Part shown: piece by piece, positions 16,258-24,291 of the stretch
Numbering within the stretch: the stretch's first letter is position 1
Layout: every line of letters begins with the position of its first letter
Assembly: GCA_965227155.1 (NCBI GenBank)
Contig: OZ245731.1
Location: 2,542,001-2,606,000 of the forward strand
DNA: 64,000 bases
Origin: UBA6059 sp965227155
GTDB taxonomy: Bacteria > Bacteroidota > Bacteroidia > Cytophagales > Cyclobacteriaceae
Direction of reading: 5' to 3'
Program-made: the position numbers and the translations under genes
The notes under the pieces: generated by a model
What the model saw: the letters and a program-made list of their open reading frames with translations, nothing else
Database searches by the model: none
Told to the model about the DNA's origin: nothing

Positions 16258-16892
16258 CGAGCATTAAAAAGCAACTGCCTGAAGTACTCATTCTCTAACT
16301 CTTTGACTAATATGTCGTTATGAAGCCTAACTGAACCGATATTTTCCATGGATAAAACATTGTCATAATTATTGATGTACTTTTTAGCGAGATGATCTCT
16401 AATCTTATATTCTATAAATTCATTGAAATCCTTTTCAGTTTCTTCTAGTAGATCTATAGATTGATAATAGCTAAGCACTTCATTTTTAATTTGTTGATTA
16501 CTTACTTCTTCAGCAAGGTTAGGAAAAGTAGACTTAGTAATAGGGGTCATTGCTGACGACCTTCTAAGCAGATGTGTATCTTCTAAGTCCTCAGCCTTTA
16601 ATTCCCCCTTTGAGATAAGAAATAGATTATGGTAGAGTTGCTTGATCCTGTCTAGTGATCCTGCTAAACGGTTAAATGCGATTGAATCATTTTCCAAAGA
16701 AACAATGACATTATTGAGCAATACCTTTTCCTGATTGATATTCTTACGTTGTTCATTCCAATCGTCTATGCTTACAGCAATCAATATCCCAAGGACTACA
16801 AGGATGATCTCGCCGATGGCATAAAGCAGGTAGGTGGTGACTTTATTCTTCATGAGTAGTTTGCGGCGGATTTGGATGAGGAGGAAGAGCAA
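16254..16892 (-). CDS. DUF6090 family protein, probably frameshifted near the C-terminus
   Basis: The open frame starts at TTG 16892 with MLFLLIQIRRKLLMKNK, continues with the membrane segment LLYAIGEIILVVLGILIAV and SIDDWNEQRK, and is otherwise predicted helical. At 212 residues it is about 35 shorter than its relatives; the missing end is present in another frame just downstream (16165-16257). Unlike the neighbouring copies it lacks the TIR element upstream and uses TTG rather than ATG. The truncated protein keeps the membrane anchor and could still be made. Confidence 0.7.
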   Translation of the reverse strand: MLFLLIQIRRKLLMKNKVTTYLLYAIGEIILVVLGILIAVSIDDWNEQRKNINQEKVLLNNVIVSLENDSIAFNRLAGSLDRIKQLYHNLFLISKGELKAEDLEDTHLLRRSSAMTPITKSTFPNLAEEVSNQQIKNEVLSYYQSIDLLEETEKDFNEFIEYKIRDHLAKKYINNYDNVLSMENIGSVRLHNDILVKELENEYFRQLLFNAR

Positions 16893-16998
16893 GCTGATTT
16901 GAAAATTTGATGATGATTTAATTTACTAATCTAACAACAAAACTTTTTTAAGCTGAGCATCAAGCAAGAACTCATCCTATATTCTTAGGAAAGAAAAA

Positions 16999-17745
16999 TC
17001 ATCTATTGACGCTGGTTTGTTTAATTATTACTCTCATTCGCTGGGCTGCTGCCTGATACTTATCTTTCAATGAGTTAGACATAAAATAATAATTATCGAC
17101 CCTGTTTTCGAATCTAGGCTCCTTTAACATTGTGATATCGTTTCGAGCAATCGTAGATTTTTTAAGGCTTTTAATGCCTCCATCGATTACATCCAGATTC
17201 CTAACTGAACCGAAATCAGTGAGGTATCTGATATACTGATTTGCATATATGTTATAACCATCATGGATTAGAATCAGGTTTTCATAGCCACGCTCCCAAT
17301 CAAATAATAGGTTTCTCAACTTAGGATCACTCAACTGAGATAAGCCTCCGGAATTTTTCAATTCCTCGATAATAAAAGAGCTTGGCGTCCAACTTGGAGT
17401 ATAAAATGTCTTTTCCAGTAAAACCTCAAATGCATCTACCGTTAAGTCTTCGGGGCCATCATGCATCAAGGCCAGGATTTTGGCTAAACTAACTGAGAGT
17501 GAATCTAATTTCTCAATGTTGCTTTCTAATTCCACCAGGTTTTCAGAAAACTCTTTATTGAGATTATCCAGTGTTGCAAGTTCCCTTTCCCGATTGATAC
17601 GTCTTTCATTCCAGTTATCAATACTTACCGCAATCAATATCCCGATTACCACCAGAAAGATTTCACCAATGGCATATAGAAGATATGTAGTGACTCTATT
17701 TTTCATAAGTAGTTTACGGCGGATTTTTCGGAGGAGGAAGAGCAT
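16999..17745 (-). CDS. DUF6090 family protein (MLFLLRKIRRK subgroup)
   Basis: The 248-residue protein has the same first 47 residues as the copy at 14732-15475, including the membrane segment AIGEIFLVVIGILIAV and SIDNWNE. From residue 48 (RRINRERELATLD) it is a different, helical, charged sequence. The shared DNA block continues upstream through the start codon into the repeat element at 17748. It is the first DUF6090 copy after the VapBC genes on this strand. Confidence 0.8.
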   Translation of the reverse strand: MLFLLRKIRRKLLMKNRVTTYLLYAIGEIFLVVIGILIAVSIDNWNERRINRERELATLDNLNKEFSENLVELESNIEKLDSLSVSLAKILALMHDGPEDLTVDAFEVLLEKTFYTPSWTPSSFIIEELKNSGGLSQLSDPKLRNLLFDWERGYENLILIHDGYNIYANQYIRYLTDFGSVRNLDVIDGGIKSLKKSTIARNDITMLKEPRFENRVDNYYFMSNSLKDKYQAAAQRMRVIIKQTSVNR

Positions 17746-17747
17746 GT

Positions 17748-17850
17748 CGTCTGAATCGCGGATTTTAGTGATTTATTGATTTCACTGATTTCTTTTGAAG
17801 ATAGGTAAATATGCGTTCATAATTATTTTCGTTTAATCTCCGTTTCAAAT
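17748..17850. repeat. TIR repeat element, degenerate short form
   Basis: The left end, GTCTGAATCGCGGATTTTA, and the following TGATTTATTGATTTCACTGA closely match the left end of the GxxExxY element. The right end (around AATCTCCGTTTC) is recognisable but decayed. It begins 3 bp upstream of the DUF6090 ATG at 17745. Confidence 0.55.
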
Positions 17851-17900
17851 TTCAACTATGATGAATCCGCCTTCTATAAAGGTAAAATATGGAACTATTC

Positions 17901-18278
17901 TCATCGCAACAGATCAAAAGTAAAATGCTGATTCATCAGTTCGAAATGCTTATCCAAGCTGAAGAGGGTTAAATTATGCTCAATTACCTGTTGCAGAATG
18001 AGGAGGTCTGGAATGCCTACTTTATTGATTCCATTTTGGAGATTTATAGACTGATATTTTCTGATCAGCTTCCAATCTATAGATAATGGTAATACATCAA
18101 TGCTCTCGATGCTTTCAATCACGGTTTTCCGATTTTGAATTTCCAGTGCCGGAATCAGCTCTGTCAGAATAATGTCATTAGTGACTATCAGATCCTCTAA
18201 AATCAGCTTATCAAGGGTGTCATTTTTCCCATTTCTGAAGTAATCAATCCAAATAGAGCTATCAACCAGCACACTCAT
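17901..18278 (-). CDS. vapC: PIN-domain toxin (VapC-like RNase)
   Basis: The 125-residue PIN-domain ribonuclease opens SVLVDSSIWIDYF with the first catalytic Asp at residue 6. An acidic residue in ILTELIPAL, Asp in GIPDLLIL and Asp in LFSLDKHF complete the set. Its ATG overlaps the stop of the upstream antitoxin gene by 4 bases, the usual arrangement for VapBC. In this family the toxin cleaves specific RNAs, often tRNA; the target here is unknown. Confidence 0.85.
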   Translation of the reverse strand: MSVLVDSSIWIDYFRNGKNDTLDKLILEDLIVTNDIILTELIPALEIQNRKTVIESIESIDVLPLSIDWKLIRKYQSINLQNGINKVGIPDLLILQQVIEHNLTLFSLDKHFELMNQHFTFDLLR

Positions 18279-18469
18279 TTTCTTTGTCTGCTAGCTTCCA
18301 GATCTATATCAAGGTCGATTTTGCCCTTAAACTTTAGTAGTCTTTGCCTTTTCGATCTTTTTATCTGTGCTTCCAATGCTTCTGTAATCACTTGACTTTT
18401 TGTTTTGGCTCCTGTTATTGCCATCGCTTCTTTAATAAGAGCGTCCGAAATATCTAATGTAGTTCTCAT
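18275..18469 (-). CDS. vapB: VapB-type antitoxin
   Basis: The 64-residue protein MRTTLDISDALIKEAMAITG has the short strand-helix-helix form of VapB (DUF2191-like) antitoxins. It is followed by a basic linker and a short C-terminal tail for toxin binding. It is the first gene of the vapBC operon. TA pairs of this type normally repress their own promoter. Just upstream, ATTAATTATGCATTAATGCATAT is AT-rich and partly palindromic (about 18470-18492) and may be the operator. Confidence 0.82.
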   Translation of the reverse strand: MRTTLDISDALIKEAMAITGAKTKSQVITEALEAQIKRSKRQRLLKFKGKIDLDIDLEASRQRK

Positions 18470-18681
18470 AATTAATTATGCATTAATGCATATAAATATA
18501 CATATCATTGAAGTAAATTATTGCTTGGAACATACTCCATAATATTACTTGAAAAACAGGTTTGATTATAAGATATTGTATTTCAGTATTTTACAATAAG
18601 TTGAAATTTTTTTGTCACTCAAGAGCAACCTTTTTATTCCGGCATGCATCTTTAGCTCGAACCTTAAGTCAAAAACTCAAA

Positions 18682-19401
18682 ATGAAAAAAGTATTCATTA
18701 CCATCATTGGCGTTCTCGTTGCAGGCCTCACCTTCGCTCAACCCACCATGGAGCGTATGATCAGTGATTTCTCTGTGGTATCAGCAGGTGAACATATCAA
18801 TATCTATTTATCCAAAGGCGACGAACCTAGCCTTTTCATGGAATCAAACGGGATATCACCGCATGATATCATCACAGAGAAGTCTGGTGATAAGCTCAAA
18901 ATCTATTTGCGACAAGCCAAACTGTTCGACAAAGACAACTGGTACCGGGATCAGGAAGTAGATGTTTACCTAACCTACACTGAGCTGGAAGGTGTAATCA
19001 TCAAAGGCGATGGGGAGTTGATATGCAAAGATCCGATTATAGCCGACAGGTTTTTCATTAGAGCCTATGGCAACAACCTAGTGCAGCTGGGATACCTACA
19101 GGCAGATAAATTGCTCACCAAAGCTTATGGGGATAACAGGATAGAAATCCTGGGCGGTAATGCCAACGAGCAAAAGCTCAAGCTCTATGGTGAAAATTAT
19201 GTGAATACAATGGCCATGACCGGCACTAAAGGTAAGGTCTCTACTTTTGGCACTTCAGATGTAAGCGTGGCACCGACCAATCGACTTCATTATAATGTAT
19301 TTGGAGAAAGTGTGATCAATTTCAAAGGAAATCCAGCCCTGTCTAATGGTCTGGTTTTTGGCGAAAGAGAAGTGTACCGTATAGAAAAGCGAAACAACTA
19401 A
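18682..19401 (+). CDS. Secreted GIN-domain (DUF2807) protein
   Basis: From the ATG at 18682 the protein begins MKKVFITIIGVLVAGLTFAQ, a clear signal peptide. The 239-residue protein then has the repeating beta-strand pattern of putative auto-transporter adhesin 'head GIN' domains: LEGVIIKGDGELICKDPI, FFIRAYGNNLVQLG, LLTKAYGDNRIEIL and LKLYGENYVN. The longer frame from 18562 adds a region unlike a leader. The role in this family is unproven; it is a periplasmic or outer-surface beta-solenoid by prediction. Confidence 0.75.
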   Translation: MKKVFITIIGVLVAGLTFAQPTMERMISDFSVVSAGEHINIYLSKGDEPSLFMESNGISPHDIITEKSGDKLKIYLRQAKLFDKDNWYRDQEVDVYLTYTELEGVIIKGDGELICKDPIIADRFFIRAYGNNLVQLGYLQADKLLTKAYGDNRIEILGGNANEQKLKLYGENYVNTMAMTGTKGKVSTFGTSDVSVAPTNRLHYNVFGESVINFKGNPALSNGLVFGEREVYRIEKRNN

Positions 19402-19410
19402 ATAAAAAGG

Positions 19411-19457
19411 GTGTATCAATGCCAATTCAGCACTTTGCTGATTCATGCTTGATACAC
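19411..19457 (-). terminator. Long hairpin between convergent genes
   Basis: GTGTATCAA at 19411-19419 pairs with TTGATACAC at 19449-19457, with further internal pairing (CAGCA/TGCTG). On the minus strand it is followed by CCTTTTTATTT, so it should terminate the cytochrome gene. It may also slow plus-strand transcription. Confidence 0.6.
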
Positions 19458-19474
19458 ACTAACTATAGCATTTA

Positions 19475-19933
19475 TTATTGTTGAGCTCCGCCATCATTTT
19501 CTCCCACCTGCTCTAAATCGTTTTTTCTCAAAAACTCTAATACAGCGCGTGCCTCAGTTACTTTCAAGTTGGGGTCAGGCATCACCTTTTTATGCTTTCT
19601 GAGAAGATCTGCAGCCACAGGATCCTGTTTCAGCATTTCATCTACATTGATAATCATATTCATGATCCACTCTGGAGATCTGCGGTTGGTAACGCCGGCA
19701 AATGAAGGTACTGTAAACTGCGCAGTATCAAGCGTGTGGCAGCGGGCACATTTGACGGTAAAAATCTTGGTTCCTTCTTGTATCAGGCTTTCATCTAATG
19801 GGTTGGTCAACTCCACATAGCCAACAAGACTTTTTTCCTCTTTTGTTTCATCTGCTTCTGTGCTTGTTTCCTTACTTGTGCAGGAGAATAATACGAGTAC
19901 CGCGGCAAATAAAATTATAGTTGTTGGTTTCAT
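19475..19933 (-). CDS. Cytochrome c lipoprotein (single haem)
   Basis: From the ATG at 19933, MKPTTIILFAAVLVLFSCTS is a lipoprotein signal with Cys at 18. The mature part has one CARCH haem-binding motif (CxxCH) and a downstream KVMPDPNL Met that may be the sixth ligand. Length is 152 residues, as for small class I cytochromes. It should act in electron transfer in the periplasm, anchored by lipid. Partner oxidases are not in this window. Confidence 0.85.
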   Translation of the reverse strand: MKPTTIILFAAVLVLFSCTSKETSTEADETKEEKSLVGYVELTNPLDESLIQEGTKIFTVKCARCHTLDTAQFTVPSFAGVTNRRSPEWIMNMIINVDEMLKQDPVAADLLRKHKKVMPDPNLKVTEARAVLEFLRKNDLEQVGENDGGAQQ

Positions 19934-20071
19934 GGTTTTTTGTTTTGAATATCCAAAGATTATTTGTCTCGCGCTATGATGATCGACAGTAAATGACATG
20001 ATTATTTTGATTTTAGATAAACCAAAATATTAACATTCTGTAAATGATTAATTCAATTTAAGCACACCTCT

Positions 20072-20079
20072 TACCTTTG
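20072..20079 (+). promoter_or_regulatory. Putative -7 box (TAnnTTTG type)
   Basis: TACCTTTG lies 4 bases before the ATG of the TonB C-terminal gene, so any transcript from it would be nearly leaderless. No matching -33 TTTG is evident. Confidence 0.3.
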
Positions 20080-20083
20080 CTAT

Positions 20084-21154
20084 ATGCGATTATTTTTTGT
20101 AGCCCTATTTCATGTTTGTCTTATTGCATTTTGCTCGGCCCAACAATCAGTCACTATTTTCTATGACTCGGCATGGCTGATTACAAGGGAGGCGGACGCA
20201 GTATTCAAAAGAACTGCGGTAGTAGATTTTAGCGGCGATAGCCTCATTTTTAATGGACCATTTAAGGATGTGGCCATGGATGGAACAATAAGGGCCGAAG
20301 GACAATACATGAAAGGTAAAAAGGAAGGGGAGTTTTCATTTTATCATCCCAACGGTGTGTTGGAAGTGAAAGGCACCTACGCAGATGATCGGCAGATAGG
20401 TACCTGGAAATATTATAATGAATTTGGAGGCGACAAACAGACGATTGAAATCAATGGGGAAGACTTCATTGTGCAGGAATTTTACAATGAAAAAGACAAG
20501 CTTCTGGTGCAAAATGGTACCGGTAACTGGAAGTTATTTGCGCCTTTAGGAAATCAATATGCCTTATTGGATGCTTATTTTGACAATGGTAAGCGCGTGG
20601 ATACCTGGAATTTCAGGTATTATCAGGGCTCTCGCATTTTTCGGGAAGAATATGATGAAAATGGAAACTTTCTGGAAGGCATAGACTATCGGGGTAGAGG
20701 AAAGTCTACCTATACCAAAACACAATTTACATCATCGCTTTTTGAAATCCCCAGCATCAAAAAGATGGAAAAGCTGCTGGCCGACGAGCATTTTTATGGT
20801 GCTGATGCGATCCAATATATCAAAGGCATTCCGCCGGTTGCAGTTACACATGATGGACTTAAACCGACTTACAAAGGTGGTATTGAAGCCTTTTATAACT
20901 ATGTGCTGCAAAACTACCGGTATCCGGAGGAGGCCTACCAGCAAAAGCTAGAAGGACAGGTTATTGTCAACTTTCACCTATCTGCTGAGGGTTACCCATC
21001 TGACTTCAGAATATTACGTGGTATCAGCCAGGCCCTAAATGCTGAGGCCGTGCGTTTGATCAAAAATGCCCCGGGTTGGCAACAGGCAACTTACAACAAC
21101 CAACCTGTATCATCCCGCATGACCATTCCCATCAATTTCCGGGTAGGAAACTAG
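20084..21154 (+). CDS. MORN/YwqK-like protein with TonB C-terminal domain
   Basis: The 356-residue secreted protein has a signal peptide (MRLFFVALFHVCLIAFCSAQ). Residues ~75-220 show repeats such as GTYADDRQIGTWKYY and ANGKRVDTWNFRYY-like units typical of YwqK/MORN-type repeats. The last ~95 residues, with QLEGQVIVNFHL-like strands and FRILRGISQALNAEAVRLIK, match the TonB C-terminal domain. There is no N-terminal TM-proline linker, so it is probably not a true energy-transducing TonB. Its stop overlaps that of the convergent decarboxylase gene. Confidence 0.78.
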   Translation: MRLFFVALFHVCLIAFCSAQQSVTIFYDSAWLITREADAVFKRTAVVDFSGDSLIFNGPFKDVAMDGTIRAEGQYMKGKKEGEFSFYHPNGVLEVKGTYADDRQIGTWKYYNEFGGDKQTIEINGEDFIVQEFYNEKDKLLVQNGTGNWKLFAPLGNQYALLDAYFDNGKRVDTWNFRYYQGSRIFREEYDENGNFLEGIDYRGRGKSTYTKTQFTSSLFEIPSIKKMEKLLADEHFYGADAIQYIKGIPPVAVTHDGLKPTYKGGIEAFYNYVLQNYRYPEEAYQQKLEGQVIVNFHLSAEGYPSDFRILRGISQALNAEAVRLIKNAPGWQQATYNNQPVSSRMTIPINFRVGN

Positions 21155-22584
21155 CCGGCTTCAAGCGCTTCGATATTCTGTCTAATAATATCAATCGCCA
21201 AATCAATGGTCTTGAGGTGTGTCCTGAATGACAACACTGCAATTCTTATCAGAAACTTGCTATCTATCGTGGTGGAACTCATAAACACCCTGCCATCAGC
21301 CAGTATTCTCTGCAAAAGCTGCTTATTGAAGCTGTTGGGCTCGCCATTATTGGGCATGTAGCGCCAGTAAATAATTGAAAGTGAGGGAGCAGGCCCCAGC
21401 TCAATGCCTTTAAGCTCACCTAACTTTTCATAGCAATATTGAGCCAATAAAAGCTTTTCTTCCAGTGCCGCACGGAAAGGTTGTAGACCATGAAGCATGA
21501 GAGGCAGCCACATTCTTAGTCCTCGAAAATGCTTACTCAACTCCGGCGATAGGTCAGCAGGTGACAATTCAGCATTATCAACCTGTGTATCTTGCATATA
21601 GTTGGCCAGGTAATAATGCGAATCGAGCAAATGCTTTTTGTTTTTCACCAGTAATGCCCCCGTGCCAAAAGGCAGAAATAGTCCTTTGTGTGGATCCAAT
21701 ACAATAGAATCACTTAATGCTATCCCATTAAACTTATCCTTAATTGATTCCACCAGCATAAAAAAGCCTCCATAGGCCGCATCGATATGGTACCAGCAAC
21801 CCGCCTGCTTTGCAATATGACCCATCTCTTCAAGGGGGTCAATCGCCCCAACATCGGTAGTGCCCGCTGACGCAATGACCAACCATGGTTTCAGGCCTTC
21901 TGCCTCATCTTGTTTGATTTGATCTGCCAGCAACGAGGCGTTCAGGCTATGGTCATATTTTTGTGGGATGATACGCATAACCGCTTCATTGAGCCCTGCG
22001 ATTCGGATCGCTTTGAGCAAACAATGATGCATTTGGCTACTACAATATATGACCTGCTGCTTCAGATTGGAGCTATTGATACCATGCGCATCACGGGCAG
22101 CAACAATGGCGGCCAGGTTGGCAATGCTCCCTCCTGAGGCCAGGTTACCTGCTGCAGACTCGGGGTACCCCACCATATCGGCCATCCATCGGATGAGGTG
22201 GTTCTCCATTCGCACCGCACCCGGAGAGGCAAAAAATACCCCGGCATAGTTATTTACAATGGCAGCCAGGTAATCTCCCAAAGCACTGGCATAGAGGCCA
22301 CCTCCTGGAATATAGCCGAGGTGCCCATGCGCAGAGGCATTGATACCAGAATTGCGCACTTCTTTTTCAAAAAATGCTAGCAAATTATCAATGCTATATC
22401 CTTGTTCACGGATTGGGAACTTATGAAATGATGATCCGTCCGGGGTGTCGGACTGGTACGTTTTGGTGGTGTAGATATCAGCAAGATGCTTATCAGCATA
22501 TGCGTTGAGGCTATTGAGCAAAGCCTCTCTTGAAGGTTCCAAAGATGAGGAAGAATCCTCAAGTGCCTTTATACGGTCAATCAT
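21151..22584 (-). CDS. PLP-dependent group II decarboxylase
   Basis: The 477-residue protein belongs to the aromatic-amino-acid/glutamate/diaminobutyrate decarboxylase family. GNLASGGSIANLAAIVAARD forms the cofactor phosphate site, WYHIDAAYGGF carries the Asp that binds the PLP ring, and VLDPHKGLFLPFGTG contains the Schiff-base lysine after His. The substrate cannot be set from sequence alone. No signal peptide is seen. It is convergent with the TonB C-terminal gene and has no same-strand partner close downstream. Confidence 0.9.
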   Translation of the reverse strand: MIDRIKALEDSSSSLEPSREALLNSLNAYADKHLADIYTTKTYQSDTPDGSSFHKFPIREQGYSIDNLLAFFEKEVRNSGINASAHGHLGYIPGGGLYASALGDYLAAIVNNYAGVFFASPGAVRMENHLIRWMADMVGYPESAAGNLASGGSIANLAAIVAARDAHGINSSNLKQQVIYCSSQMHHCLLKAIRIAGLNEAVMRIIPQKYDHSLNASLLADQIKQDEAEGLKPWLVIASAGTTDVGAIDPLEEMGHIAKQAGCWYHIDAAYGGFFMLVESIKDKFNGIALSDSIVLDPHKGLFLPFGTGALLVKNKKHLLDSHYYLANYMQDTQVDNAELSPADLSPELSKHFRGLRMWLPLMLHGLQPFRAALEEKLLLAQYCYEKLGELKGIELGPAPSLSIIYWRYMPNNGEPNSFNKQLLQRILADGRVFMSSTTIDSKFLIRIAVLSFRTHLKTIDLAIDIIRQNIEALEAG

Positions 22585-22654
22585 AACGCAAATAAAGGCA
22601 CCAGAGGAAAGAAATCAGGTACTTATTCTGATGATTGGTTGCTTTCTAAAGCAT

Positions 22655-23155
22655 TTATTGAATAGCTAATGAAAAGCGAAGTTTCTCCCACGCAAAGCCC
22701 ACAGCATCATCTGATATGGTAAATGCCAGACGCTCTTCGCTATCGTCTACCATTTCCGGAGAAACCGTAACCCTCAAAACATCTTTGGAGCTATCATATT
22801 CGTATGCACCCCATTGATCCCAGGTTTCATTAAAAATCACCGTCCATTCATCTTCTCCAGGTATTGTGAAAAGACCATATTTTCCAGCTTTTAGAGTTTC
22901 TCCTTCAATAGTCACATCGTCTGAAACTTCTATCCAGGTAGCCTCATTGGCACCTGTGCGCCATACGGCATCAAAAGGGACCAGATCGCCCCAAACCTGT
23001 CGGCCTTTAACAGCTGGCTGACTGTAGTTGATGGTAATGTCTTTGCCATTGATGGTGCCGCTTGCCTCGGCTGGAGGACTCGGTCTTTTGCCCTGTGCTT
23101 CTGCCATTAGAATTACAGCAAGGGAAAAAAGGGTAGTAAAGATTAGTTTTTTCAT
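22655..23155 (-). CDS. DUF2911 family secreted protein
   Basis: The 166-residue protein has a signal peptide (MKKLIFTTLFSLAVILMAEAQG). The DUF2911 hallmarks follow: INYSQPAVKGRQVWGDLVPFDAVWRTGANEAT, then LKAGKYGLFTIPGEDEWTVIFN and WGAYEYDSSKDVLRV. These are common periplasmic proteins of Bacteroidota with unknown function. It is a single gene with about 70 bases to the decarboxylase start. Confidence 0.9.
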   Translation of the reverse strand: MKKLIFTTLFSLAVILMAEAQGKRPSPPAEASGTINGKDITINYSQPAVKGRQVWGDLVPFDAVWRTGANEATWIEVSDDVTIEGETLKAGKYGLFTIPGEDEWTVIFNETWDQWGAYEYDSSKDVLRVTVSPEMVDDSEERLAFTISDDAVGFAWEKLRFSLAIQ

Positions 23156-23278
23156 AATGTTGAGTGTGTGTTTTCTCCTTTACACGTAGCATTAACCGTA
23201 AAAGTTGATTGGCTATTTATAACTTTACATTAAGAAAATATTGGATAATATGAACCTGCCCCGATTAATTCATCAATA

Positions 23279-24163
23279 ATGCTCATTCTATTAATCAAAG
23301 CTGCATCTTATCTCCCTTTCAGGGCATTATATGTTTTGGCAGATTTCATTGCTTTTGTCTTGAGGCTGACTTACAGGAAGAAAGTGGTTATGTCAAACCT
23401 TAAGTCAGCATTTCCCAAAAAATCAGAAAAGGAACTTAGAGAAATCAGCCGGCGGACTTATCAAAACATGGCTGATGTGATGGTGGAATCCGTGAAATCC
23501 TATCGCTTAACCCGTGAGGAGTTGAGGCAGCGGTTAGTTTTTATTAATGCCAGCATATTGGAAGCCTACAAGGAAAAAAGACAGTCGGTATATATACTGG
23601 CTGCTCATCAATGCAATTGGGAGTGGCTGGCACTAGGTTTTTCTTCGCTCTTACCCATACCGGCGGATATTCTTTATAAGCCTTTAAAAGACAAGGCCTT
23701 CGATGACCATATGCTTTCAATAAGGTCGCGGTTTGGAGGCTATCCTATTCCGAAAGACTCTGCACTCATGGAGATTATGCGAAGGAGGGACAAAACCAGG
23801 GCTATATGCATTGCAGCCGATCAGGTACCTATGCGTAGCACCAATAAGTTTTGGGTAAAGTTTATGAACCAGGATACGGCCTTTTACATGGGACCAGAGC
23901 AGTTGCCAAAGTTTACCAACCTGCCGGTATTCTTTGCGAGAATCTGGCGTACCTCGCGTGGTTACTACAAAGTAGAGCTTGTTCCGGTTGCCAAGCCGCC
24001 TTATGCCAAAGGGCAGATAGATATCCTTCCTAAATATGTGGAAGAAGCAGAACATATGATCCGGCAAAATCCTGGTGATTGGTTGTGGTCACACCGGCGT
24101 TGGAAATACCCAAAACCCTCTGAATCGGATAAAGTCAATCAGTTTGAGGAAGAAAGCAATTAG
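23279..24163 (+). CDS. Lysophospholipid / lipid A acyltransferase (LpxL/HtrB family)
   Basis: This inner-membrane acyltransferase probably adds a secondary acyl chain to lipid A or a related lipid. HQCNWEWLALG carries the His-x4-Glu catalytic motif (His near residue 110). The N-terminal hydrophobic stretch LPFRALYVLADFIAFVLRL anchors it. WLWSHRRWKYPKP near the C-terminus is the usual closing motif. The 294-residue length is normal. No neighbouring lipid A genes are present, although lpxH lies 19 kb away. Confidence 0.88.
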   Translation: MLILLIKAASYLPFRALYVLADFIAFVLRLTYRKKVVMSNLKSAFPKKSEKELREISRRTYQNMADVMVESVKSYRLTREELRQRLVFINASILEAYKEKRQSVYILAAHQCNWEWLALGFSSLLPIPADILYKPLKDKAFDDHMLSIRSRFGGYPIPKDSALMEIMRRRDKTRAICIAADQVPMRSTNKFWVKFMNQDTAFYMGPEQLPKFTNLPVFFARIWRTSRGYYKVELVPVAKPPYAKGQIDILPKYVEEAEHMIRQNPGDWLWSHRRWKYPKPSESDKVNQFEEESN

Positions 24164-24268
24164 GCTTTTTCTGATCGTTCTTTCATATCCATACAAACCC
24201 TTCCATTATACATTGTCTTTAGTTTGCAAAGCCTTGGCAGCTTAGTCTTTATTGATCATAATATTCTC

Positions 24269-24276
24269 TAATTTTG
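24269..24276 (+). promoter_or_regulatory. Putative -7 box before lepA
   Basis: TAATTTTG matches TAnnTTTG and ends 15 bases before the lepA ATG. The -33 element is not clear. Confidence 0.3.
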
Positions 24277-24291
24277 CCAACCTGTTTTAAT

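Noticed and set aside
7682..17745. CRISPR array, suggested by repeated sequences in the island
   Set aside because: The repeats are few, long, unevenly spaced by whole genes and have inverted ends; there are no cas genes.
18562..18681. Longer start for the GIN-domain protein
   Set aside because: The added residues are not a signal peptide, whereas the ATG at 18682 begins a normal one.
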